A stretch of DNA of 25,706 nucleotides, taken from the NCBI GenBank assembly GCA_903890885.1, contig CAITCX010000517.1:1-25706 (forward strand), in the 5' to 3' direction. Within the stretch, counting starts at the first letter, position 1; each line of letters opens with the position of its first letter. Both the position numbers and the translations under genes were made by a program. The notes under the pieces were generated by a model. The model did no database searches and was not told the DNA's origin. It saw only the letters and a list, made by a program, of their open reading frames with translations. Shown in pieces: positions 14,000 to 20,464 of this stretch. This DNA is from an uncultured Dehalococcoidia bacterium. Its GTDB lineage: Bacteria; Chloroflexota; Dehalococcoidia; Dehalococcoidales; UBA3254.

Positions 14000-15118
14000 T
14001 TAAGCCGTAGTTTTATTTAAGCGGGAGGCGGCGAAAATCAAAGTTGCTACAGCCAGACCTGCCAGAATTCCAGTGTCTGTCCATAAAAACTGCATATTCA
14101 CTCCCTTAACCACGATGCCCCGTAAAATACGCAGGAAATAGGTCAGGGGCAACACTGCTGAAACCCATTGTATTACTTTGGGCATAGAATCTATAGGAAA
14201 AATAAAACCACTAAGCATAATATTAGGCAGAAGGACCATTACGCTCAATTGCATGGCCTGGAACTGGGTGCGTGAAACTGTGGAGATAAGAATTCCAATT
14301 CCCAGTGAAAACAAAACAAAAACGAAGGACAGGGCCAATAAGAGCAGCAAGCTTCCTTTAATCGTTAGACCGAAAATCAGCATGGAACCGCCGATAACTA
14401 ATAATATTTGTAAGTAAGCCACGAAGATGTACGGGATAATTTTGGCAATGATAAGTTCTCCCCGGCTTAAAGGAGTGACATTTAGCTGTTCTATAGTTCC
14501 CGTCTCTCGTTCCCTGACAATCGCAAAAGCAGTGAGCATAACAATGAGAAACTGTACGATGACGCCTACTACCCCCGGAAGATAAAATATGGAGCTTTTA
14601 AGATCCGGGTTATATAACACCTGGGGTTGAATCGTAAGTGGTGTATAAACCCCATTCTTTCCCCTTGATTGAGAGGCTAATGAGACCCCTTTGGCCTGGG
14701 TTATCAGGCTGGCATTAGAAAGTGCCTGGGTCCCCTTGGCAGATTCGGAGCCGTCAATATAAAACTGCACAGCCGCCGTTTTACCGGCCTGTAGGTTGGT
14801 AGCGAAATCCGCAGGTATAACCAGGGCAGCGGAAATAGAGCTCGCGTCCATCAAATTGTAGATATCCTGGTAACTGGTGGCATAATATTTAAGGGCAAAC
14901 AGGTCCTGGTTGCTAAAGCTCTGGATGAGTTCTCTGCTTTCAGTGGAACGGCTGTTATCCCACACTGCCAGAGAGATATTTTTGATGTCTGAACTCAAAG
15001 CATAACCAAAAAGAATAAGCTGGATCAGGGGTATAACTACCACCATGGCCAGGGTGCGGCGGTCGCGGCGAAGTTGAATGAATTCCTTTATACAAATGGC
15101 CAAAATACGCTGCAGCAT
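14000..15118 (-). CDS. ABC-2 type export permease (YbhR/YhhJ-like)
   Basis: This is a 372-residue membrane subunit of an ABC exporter. The N-terminus MLQRILAICIKEFIQLRRDRRTLAMVVVIPLIQLILFGYAL is the typical ABC-2 cytoplasmic helix and first span. A large outside domain (about residues 45-175) follows, then five spans between about 180 and 365. The conserved ABC-2 segment FAIVRERETGTIEQLNVTPLSRGELIIAKIIPYI and MLSGFIFPIDSMPKVIQWVSAVLPLTYFLRILRGI is intact. GGAG lies 8 bases before the start, which comes 3 bases after the ATPase stop, so the genes are tightly coupled. Related E. coli systems carry two such permeases (YbhS and YbhR). Only one is encoded here, so it probably forms a homodimer. 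Substrates of relatives include drugs and cations; none is assigned here. Confidence 0.9.
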   Translation of the reverse strand: MLQRILAICIKEFIQLRRDRRTLAMVVVIPLIQLILFGYALSSDIKNISLAVWDNSRSTESRELIQSFSNQDLFALKYYATSYQDIYNLMDASSISAALVIPADFATNLQAGKTAAVQFYIDGSESAKGTQALSNASLITQAKGVSLASQSRGKNGVYTPLTIQPQVLYNPDLKSSIFYLPGVVGVIVQFLIVMLTAFAIVRERETGTIEQLNVTPLSRGELIIAKIIPYIFVAYLQILLVIGGSMLIFGLTIKGSLLLLLALSFVFVLFSLGIGILISTVSRTQFQAMQLSVMVLLPNIMLSGFIFPIDSMPKVIQWVSAVLPLTYFLRILRGIVVKGVNMQFLWTDTGILAGLAVATLIFAASRLNKTTA

Positions 15119-15121
15119 GGC

Positions 15122-17074
15122 TCACACTCCTTTTGTTTTTAAAGAACCGGCCTGGTTTTCTTGGGTTTCGATCAATGACACGAACACATCTTCTATCGTA
15201 AAAGGGATTGGCGTAATATTTTGGATCAAAACACCCTGGTTTTCTAATAAGGTACGAATATCCTGGAAGTCGGGTTGTTCTTCATCCACTATCAAATGTA
15301 TGGTGCTGCCGAAAAATCCCACTTGATGGTAAACCGGTTGAGTTGAGAGTAATTCCACGGCTTTGGTCAGGTCCGAGCACTTTATTTCTATTAGCTTGCC
15401 TTTAATCTGTTCTGTTTTTAGTTGGGATGGACTCCCGGTGGCAATTAATTTCCCTCGATGCATTAACCCCAGACGGTGGCAGTGTTCTGCTTCATCCATA
15501 TAATGGGTGCTGACCAGAATAGTTGTACCCTGGATGGCTAGTTCCTGGATGAGATCCCAGAAAAACCGCCTGGATAATGGGTCGACTCCGGCAGTGGGTT
15601 CATCGAGCAATATCACCTGAGGTCGATGTATAATGGCACATCCCAGGGCTAATCTTTGCTTCCAACCGCCGGATAAGTCCCGTGAAAGCAATTTTTCTTT
15701 ACCCTGCAGGCCGGCCATCTGCAGTACCCAGTTCCTCCTCTCATTCAATAGAGGCCCGGAAAGTGAATATAGACCGCCGTAGAAGTTGATGTTCTCAGCT
15801 ACAGTCAAATCCGGGAAAAGAGAAAACTTCTGTGACATATAACCAATTTTTGTCCGAAAGGTATTGGAAACTGTCATCATGTCCTGTCCCAGGACGTCAG
15901 CCTCGCCGGAAGTGGGTTTTAATAGTCCGCAGAGCATACGGATTGTGGTAGTTTTACCTGACCCGTTAGGCCCTAAAAATCCAAAAATTTCACCCCGTTT
16001 AACGGCAAAACTAACCTGGTCTACGGCTGTGAAATGGCCGAATTTGCGGGTCAAACTCGAGACCTGGATAACCTTCCCTTGTGGATCAGCGGACTTATTT
16101 TGTGCCGCTTTAGCGCTTTCTGTTGATAGAACTAGCGGAGCAACGGGTGCTTTTGATCCATCCAGTAAGTTGATGAAAACATCTTCAAGACCTGGAGCAA
16201 TGGGTCTGGCATCCTCAAGCGTTAATCCCTCTTCCTTAAGCAAAACAGGGATTTCTGATAACCTTTTTCCGGCATTGTCTACCAGGAGATGAATCGCATC
16301 ACCGAAAATTTGAGCGCTGGTTATCCAGGCGGTTTTGCGCAGCAAAGCCAGCGCCTTTTCCGGCAGGTCAGTCTTGATTTGTATTAATTCTCCGGGAAGT
16401 TGAGATTTTAATTTTTCAGGAGAATTGCAGGCAATTATCTTTCCCTCGTGCATTAACGCCACCCGGTTAAATCTTTCTGCTTCGTCCAGATAAGGGGTGG
16501 AAACAAAAACGGTGATTCCTTGCGCTACAAAACGCGATACTATCAGCCAAAAATCCCGTCGTGATACAGGATCAACACCGTTGGTAGGCTCATCCATGAA
16601 GACTATCTCGGGCTTATGAATCAAACAGCAGCATAATGCCAACTTTTTCTGCATACCGCCGGATAATTGTTCAGCCAGCCTGTTTCGGAACGGCTCCAGG
16701 CGGCTGAATTCAAGCAATTCTTTCTTTCGCTCTCGAGCTTGTACCCGGGGAACAAGGCGCAGACGGGCAAAAAAATCCAGGTTCTCTTCAACTGTCAAAG
16801 TAGAATACAGGCTAAATCGCTCGGACATATAGCCGATCCTGGGTTTGATATATGCAGCCTGTTTCAAGGTGTCCAGGCCCATTATGGCCACCGTTCCGGC
16901 CGAAGGGCGCTCCAGCATACATAACATTTTGATACTGGTCGTTTTCCCGGCTCCATCCGCTCCCACTAAGCCAAAGATATCCCCCTTTTTTACAGTGAGG
17001 TCTATGCCTGCTACAGCGATTGTATCCTTATATCTTTTTTGCAGATTATTAACTTCGATTGCCGCCGCTTCCAT
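15122..17074 (-). CDS. Double-domain ABC exporter ATPase (YbhF-like)
   Basis: This is a 650-residue fusion of two ATPase domains that powers the ABC-2 permease. Domain 1 has Walker A GADGAGKTT (38-46), signature LSGGM (137-141), and Walker B with catalytic Glu162. At the switch position it reads VSTPY, with Pro194 replacing the usual His. Domain 2 is canonical: GPNGSGKTT (368-376), LSGGW (467-471), Glu492 and STHY with His524. Each is followed by the DUF4162-like tail of drug exporters, and a charged linker lies at about 305-335. One site is therefore likely weak and the other active, as I recall for the YbhF/RbbA group. AAGGA lies 7 bases before ATG 17074. The gene follows the HlyD gene by 21 bases and precedes the permease by 3, in one operon. 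Confidence 0.92.
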   Translation of the reverse strand: MEAAAIEVNNLQKRYKDTIAVAGIDLTVKKGDIFGLVGADGAGKTTSIKMLCMLERPSAGTVAIMGLDTLKQAAYIKPRIGYMSERFSLYSTLTVEENLDFFARLRLVPRVQARERKKELLEFSRLEPFRNRLAEQLSGGMQKKLALCCCLIHKPEIVFMDEPTNGVDPVSRRDFWLIVSRFVAQGITVFVSTPYLDEAERFNRVALMHEGKIIACNSPEKLKSQLPGELIQIKTDLPEKALALLRKTAWITSAQIFGDAIHLLVDNAGKRLSEIPVLLKEEGLTLEDARPIAPGLEDVFINLLDGSKAPVAPLVLSTESAKAAQNKSADPQGKVIQVSSLTRKFGHFTAVDQVSFAVKRGEIFGFLGPNGSGKTTTIRMLCGLLKPTSGEADVLGQDMMTVSNTFRTKIGYMSQKFSLFPDLTVAENINFYGGLYSLSGPLLNERRNWVLQMAGLQGKEKLLSRDLSGGWKQRLALGCAIIHRPQVILLDEPTAGVDPLSRRFFWDLIQELAIQGTTILVSTHYMDEAEHCHRLGLMHRGKLIATGSPSQLKTEQIKGKLIEIKCSDLTKAVELLSTQPVYHQVGFFGSTIHLIVDEEQPDFQDIRTLLENQGVLIQNITPIPFTIEDVFVSLIETQENQAGSLKTKGV

Positions 17075-17095
17075 CAGTCTTTCCTTGGCATTATT

Positions 17096-18295
17096 TTATT
17101 GGGTTATGATACCGGCATCCGCCGGCATACCGGACTTGAGCTTCTGTTCCGGATTGGGCAAGGTTATCTTCACGGCAATTACAGTTTTCGCCCGCTCTTC
17201 CACGGTCTGAACATTTTTAGGTGTAAATTCTGCTGCGGATGAGATAAATGTCACGGTCCCCTGAAATACTTGTCCGGGATAAGCATCTACCGCCACATTG
17301 GCTTTTTGTCCGAGTTTAACCAGACCTATTTGCCTCTCAGGAACATATATTGTGAGAGTCAATTTTTTGAGGTCAGATAGTGTCAGAACCGATATTCCAG
17401 GCTGGGCTAAATCACCAATTTCTGCATTTCGTTGAGTTACTGTGCCTGCCACCAGTGAAGCAATAACAGTTCTGGAAAGGTTAACCTGCGCCAATTCCAA
17501 AGATGCCTGGGCTTGATCTACCTGTTTGGCGGCGGTTTGCGCGGCCTTATCTGTCACATCAACTTGCCTGGCGGCCGTTTGGGCGGCTTTGTCTGCACCC
17601 TCTGCCGCTGCGGAAGCAACTTGATAAGCTGCCTGCAACTGGTCTGTACTGGCCTTGAGACTTTGAGGATTATTTTTAATAGCCAGCAAACTATCCAGCA
17701 CAATCCTGGCGCCGTCTCGCTGTTGAGTGGCATAAACTAATTTGAAGGGATATACGGCATCGTTGATTGACCCCGTAATATCCTCAGCGTATTCTAAGCC
17801 CTTTTCCGCTAAGTCCAGTTGGCTTTGAGCCTGGGCGATGCGAATATCGATCTCCAGCGGATTTTGTTGTATTTCTTGAGCATCCTTCCAGGCCGTTTTG
17901 GCGCCATCCATATAAATCTTAGCCTGGTTTTGCGCTGCCTGGGCCTGTTGTAAGACGGCCTGGGCAACCGGCAGCCCTGCCTGAGCTTGTTGCAAAGCGC
18001 TCTGGGCTACCTGCAGGGTGGCTTGAGCCTGCTTAAGTTGGGCCTGCTGTATAGAATCATCCAGTTTGATAATAGCATCACCCGGGGTAACCTGATCGCC
18101 TTCATCGAATGCAATTGAGATTATGCGTCCGCTTATTTCTGGCGATATCCCGACATTGGTAGATTCGATAAATCCAGAAGCTTTAATTGTAGAAATATCA
18201 ACTGGCGCTTCTTTGCGGTGATAGTTCCACCATAGTCCACCGCCAACGCCGATTACTAATAAAACGATTACCGGTATCAGAATTCGTTTGTGCAT
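17096..18295 (-). CDS. HlyD-family membrane fusion / adaptor protein (YbhG-like)
   Basis: This is a 399-residue adaptor. Residues 5-25 are a single N-terminal membrane anchor (ILIPVIVLLVIGVGGGLWW). The first biotinyl-lipoyl half follows (SGFIESTNVGISPEISGRIISIAFDEGDQVTPGDAIIKLD). A long coiled coil comes next (about 80-290), very rich in Gln and Ala. The second lipoyl half is ASLVAGTVTQRNAEIGDLAQPG, then a beta-barrel domain (LTIYVPERQIGLVKLGQKANVAVDAYPG). It would link the ABC exporter to the outside of the cell. The coiled coil holds near-duplicate segments (DKAAQTAARQVD and DKAAQTAAKQVD). AAGGAGGG lies just before ATG 18295. The gene starts 12 bases after the TetR stop and is the second gene of the operon. 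Confidence 0.92.
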   Translation of the reverse strand: MHKRILIPVIVLLVIGVGGGLWWNYHRKEAPVDISTIKASGFIESTNVGISPEISGRIISIAFDEGDQVTPGDAIIKLDDSIQQAQLKQAQATLQVAQSALQQAQAGLPVAQAVLQQAQAAQNQAKIYMDGAKTAWKDAQEIQQNPLEIDIRIAQAQSQLDLAEKGLEYAEDITGSINDAVYPFKLVYATQQRDGARIVLDSLLAIKNNPQSLKASTDQLQAAYQVASAAAEGADKAAQTAARQVDVTDKAAQTAAKQVDQAQASLELAQVNLSRTVIASLVAGTVTQRNAEIGDLAQPGISVLTLSDLKKLTLTIYVPERQIGLVKLGQKANVAVDAYPGQVFQGTVTFISSAAEFTPKNVQTVEERAKTVIAVKITLPNPEQKLKSGMPADAGIITQ

Positions 18296-18307
18296 ATTCC
18301 CTCCTTT

Positions 18308-18952
18308 TTACTTGCCCGCCCGTGGTTTAGCGCCTGGCTGGTTTAGTCCAAAAAGTACAAAGTTCACCATTTCGTCGACGATTTGGCCTTGCGGCAGGCG
18401 GTTCAAAGGGCTATTCTCACCCTCTATACTTTTTAAAAAATTCATACCCAGCATCATGCCGCCGACCAATCTGACAGTAACGGCAGGTTCCATAGGCCGG
18501 AATTCTCCTGCCTCAACGCGCGCGCGATAGAGTTCTTCCATCCTGGCTAAAAATGGCCGTATAAGTTTTTCCATGAATATGGCCCTCAGTTCAGCATCAC
18601 GCTGAATCTCTCCGATCAGAGATAACAGCTTGGTCAAAAGTACACTTTGTAAAATGGAAAGGCGTTCATTTAAGGCTTTTTTCAAGGTTTTCTGAAAATT
18701 TTCTCCGGTCTCATTTTTAAAGACATTAAGTATTGGAACTACCATCAAGCTCTCTATGACAGCGATGAATAATTCCCGTTTGCTGGGATAATAAATATAG
18801 ATAGTACCTGTCGCCAGACCGGCTGACCTGGCGATCTCAGGCATGGTGGATTCCGCGTAACCCTGTTTAGCAAAAAGGTCCAAAGCCGCGTCCAATATTT
18901 GTTGACGCCGTTTGTCCCCAATTTGTTTCTTTCTGGTCTCTCTATCAGCCAT
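18308..18952 (-). CDS. TetR-family repressor of the export operon
   Basis: This is a 214-residue regulator. The N-terminal helix-turn-helix is typical (RRQQILDAALDLFAKQGYAESTMPEIARSAGLATGTIYIYYPSKRELF, about residues 15-62). The C-terminal ligand domain is all-helical and less conserved, so the inducer cannot be guessed. The start at 18952 has AAGGAGG 5 bases upstream. It is the first gene of a four-gene operon (repressor, adaptor, ATPase, permease) and has its own promoter with a perfect palindrome between the -10 and the start. The natural reading is that the protein represses its own operon until a substrate of the pump releases it. Confidence 0.93.
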   Translation of the reverse strand: MADRETRKKQIGDKRRQQILDAALDLFAKQGYAESTMPEIARSAGLATGTIYIYYPSKRELFIAVIESLMVVPILNVFKNETGENFQKTLKKALNERLSILQSVLLTKLLSLIGEIQRDAELRAIFMEKLIRPFLARMEELYRARVEAGEFRPMEPAVTVRLVGGMMLGMNFLKSIEGENSPLNRLPQGQIVDEMVNFVLFGLNQPGAKPRAGK

Positions 18953-18973
18953 CCTGGCCTCCTTGATATAATG

Positions 18974-19021
18974 AATGAATGGTCATTCATTATATTATAT
19001 ATCTTGCGCACGAAAAGTCAA
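18974..19021 (-). promoter_or_regulatory. tetR-operon promoter and operator
   Basis: Read leftward: TTGACT (19016-19021), a 16-base spacer, and TATAAT (18994-18999). Two bases downstream of the -10 begins a perfect 8-2-8 palindrome, AATGAATGGTCATTCATT (18974-18991), which covers the expected transcription start. This is the usual position and form of a TetR-family operator. Confidence 0.8.
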
Positions 19022-19209
19022 GGGTACTCCGGGTACGGCTGCAGGGGTGAGGGTCAATTATTTTGCTTCGGTTGCTGAAGAGGGTAAAAATTTATTAAAA
19101 TTGGTTAAACGAAAGGCTTAATTACAGGTTCGCCTGGAGATTATTTTGGTGCGGCAAAAATGAATCGGATTGTCTTGCAGCTGCAATAAATATTTAAACG
19201 TCATTACCA

Positions 19210-19407
19210 ATGCAGGTTAAAAATGTTTATTTCTTTAATGACGTGGAGTATACCTCCATTGCTCCGTGGTTCGAAAACAATATCGCGAAATTGAGATTAA
19301 TTCAGCCCCAGTACGCCACCCCGGCACCGGCTGTCTCTGCAACAACGGCCACTGCTGTTCCAACTCCGGCTGGTCTGCCCGGTTGCAGCAGCCGCTACAT
19401 CATGTAA
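19210..19407 (+). CDS. Doubtful short protein with Pro/Ala/Thr-rich tail
   Basis: A 65-codon frame from ATG 19210 encodes NVYFFNDVEYTSIAPWF near its start and an Ala/Pro/Thr-rich tail (ATPAPAVSATTATAVPTP). There is no visible ribosome site, and I recognise no family. It may be a remnant of a surface-protein gene, as the tail composition resembles the stalks of neighbouring exported proteins. Confidence 0.22.
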   Translation: MQVKNVYFFNDVEYTSIAPWFENNIAKLRLIQPQYATPAPAVSATTATAVPTPAGLPGCSSRYIM

Positions 19408-19493
19408 TGTGACGGCTAAAACTTCAATAACTGCTGTTTTAACCTGTGAGTTATGCCTGAAGGATAATGCGGTTTTAAGGTCAAAACCCGCTC

Positions 19494-19522
19494 TTGACTT
19501 GCTAGGCTGCGTTCAATAACAT
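19494..19522 (+). promoter_or_regulatory. Probable promoter of the TIGR04076 gene
   Basis: TTGACT (19494-19499), a 17-base spacer and TAACAT (19517-19522). It would give a leader of about 135 bases that includes the hairpin at 19541-19561. The -35 and spacing are good; the -10 matches 4 of 6. Confidence 0.4.
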
Positions 19523-19663
19523 AGATGGTAACTCCATTAAGAGGTAGGGGGCAGCTACCTCAATATCAGTGTTTTACGATACTGGCGGCTTATCCTTTGT
19601 TATATTCAGGCAGTGATGGAGCGGCTACTTCTTGTGCCCTATTTTATTGAAGGAGGAACAGGT

Positions 19664-19999
19664 ATGTCACCAGAGTATGACGTGCGAATTAAGGTAATAT
19701 CCCAGGAGGGCAGGTGCGGCGCCGGTCATAAAGTTGGGGATGAATGGATCGTGGGTGCTACAACTCCCGGTGGCATGTGTTTCAATGCCTTCGCTGTTCT
19801 GCAATCCAATATCAGGATCCTGAGGTTTGGCGGTAAATTTCCCTGGGGGAGAAATCCGGATAGTCTTAGATTAGCCTGCTCCGACTTCAGGAATCCGGTT
19901 ATCTTTGAAATTAGCCGCATCTATAAACCGGGTGAGGAACCGCCCCCGGTTGAAGCGGCAGAAAAGGCTCCGCCCATGCCTCCACCACCTGTGAAATAA
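19664..19999 (+). CDS. TIGR04076 family protein
   Basis: This is a 111-residue cytoplasmic protein. ATG 19664 is chosen because AAGGAGG (19650-19656) lies 7 bases before it; the longer frame from 19613 is not needed. It shows the family pattern: a start YDVRIKVISQEGRCGAGHKVGDEW, then GGMCFNAFAVLQ, then LRFGGKFPWGRNPD, ACSD and VIFEISRI. Three conserved Cys residues (in RCGAGH, GMCFNAF and ACSD) may bind a metal or be redox-active, but the family's role is not established. The last 25 residues are a Pro/Glu-rich tail, which is not a usual part of the family. The stop lies 3 bases before the tRNA-like remnant, so the gene sits at a possible integration boundary. Confidence 0.82.
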   Translation: MSPEYDVRIKVISQEGRCGAGHKVGDEWIVGATTPGGMCFNAFAVLQSNIRILRFGGKFPWGRNPDSLRLACSDFRNPVIFEISRIYKPGEEPPPVEAAEKAPPMPPPPVK

Positions 20000-20002
20000 A
20001 AG

Positions 20003-20030
20003 TGGTTTGCCTGGAGGGATTCTAACCCTC
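20003..20030 (-). pseudogene. tRNA 3'-end remnant (T-arm, acceptor strand, CCA)
   Basis: Read on the minus strand: a 5-bp T-stem GAGGG/CCCTC (20026-20030 with 20014-20018) with a 7-base loop TTAGAAT, a 7-base acceptor strand (20013-20007), one discriminator A, and CCA at 20005-20003. The geometry fits a tRNA exactly. The loop has A where TTCGAAT has the conserved C56. No matching 5' acceptor strand is found nearby, so the rest of the tRNA is absent. Such half tRNAs are typical edges (att sites) of elements integrated at tRNA genes. Confidence 0.5.
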
Positions 20031-20132
20031 GACTACCGGTTTCGAAGTGCGTCTGTAAAGACAACTTTAGCCTTATAATGTCACCATTTATTATTAGGAC
20101 TTAAGGGAGTATTACGCGCCATGGTGACTAAT

Positions 20133-20167
20133 GTTTGCTAACAAAGAATAGCAAACAGAATAGCAAA
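20133..20167 (+). repeat. 8-bp inverted repeat with 11-bp direct repeat
   Basis: GTTTGCTA (20133-20140) and TAGCAAAC (20149-20156) are perfect inverted copies around 8 bases. AGAATAGCAAA occurs at 20145-20155 and again at 20157-20167, one helical turn apart. This looks like a protein-binding site. It lies about 100 bases from the tRNA remnant, so a recombinase site is one option. Confidence 0.45.
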
Positions 20168-20286
20168 AACCAATAACAATGACCCAAATATTATCTTCCG
20201 CTAAATTATTTGGATATTCAGCATTTAGGCCGCATTTACCAAACTGTAACTATTTTTCAAAATATTTACCTTAAATTGGCCAAATC

Positions 20287-20396
20287 GTGAGGACTTAGTG
20301 AGAATTGGCGGGTATAATAAGTGCTTAGAAGGTGAAAAGTGGCAATTAGATGATTGTTTATATCTGCTGAATTCAAACTGTAAAAACATTTTCCAT
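20287..20396 (+). repeat. Repeated leader element, copy A
   Basis: About 110 bp aligning at roughly 75% by eye with 23298-23406, including GTGAGGACTTAGTGAGAATT, GGGTATAAT, then GGCAATTA, TTTATATCTGCTGAATTCAA and TAAAAA. TATAAT is at 20313-20318. It lies before the rubredoxin-domain gene, so it likely acts as promoter plus leader. Confidence 0.7.
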
Positions 20397-20464
20397 CACT
20401 CGTTTGTTTTTCTGTCTTTTAAATTGTATACTCTTCCCTAGCTTCAAGATTAAGGGGGTGTATA

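Larger units (their letters stand above)
19022..19663. other. Intergenic region with a promoter and hairpins
   Basis: No firm gene lies here apart from a doubtful 65-codon frame (19210-19407). A 12-bp palindrome, TTGCAGCTGCAA, is at 19175-19186. A hairpin GAGGTAG (19541-19547) with CTACCTC (19555-19561) lies in the presumed leader of the next gene. Confidence 0.4.
20000..20464. other. Intergenic region: tRNA remnant, repeats, repeated leader
   Basis: No protein gene is seen. From left to right it holds a tRNA 3'-end remnant (20003-20030), a perfect inverted repeat with a direct repeat (20133-20167), an AT-rich part, and copy A of the ~110-bp leader repeat (20287-20396). Confidence 0.6.

Noticed and set aside
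20003..20100. A complete tRNA or tmRNA on the minus strand
   Set aside because: Only the 3' part fits; no 5' acceptor strand, D-arm or paired anticodon stem can be built upstream.
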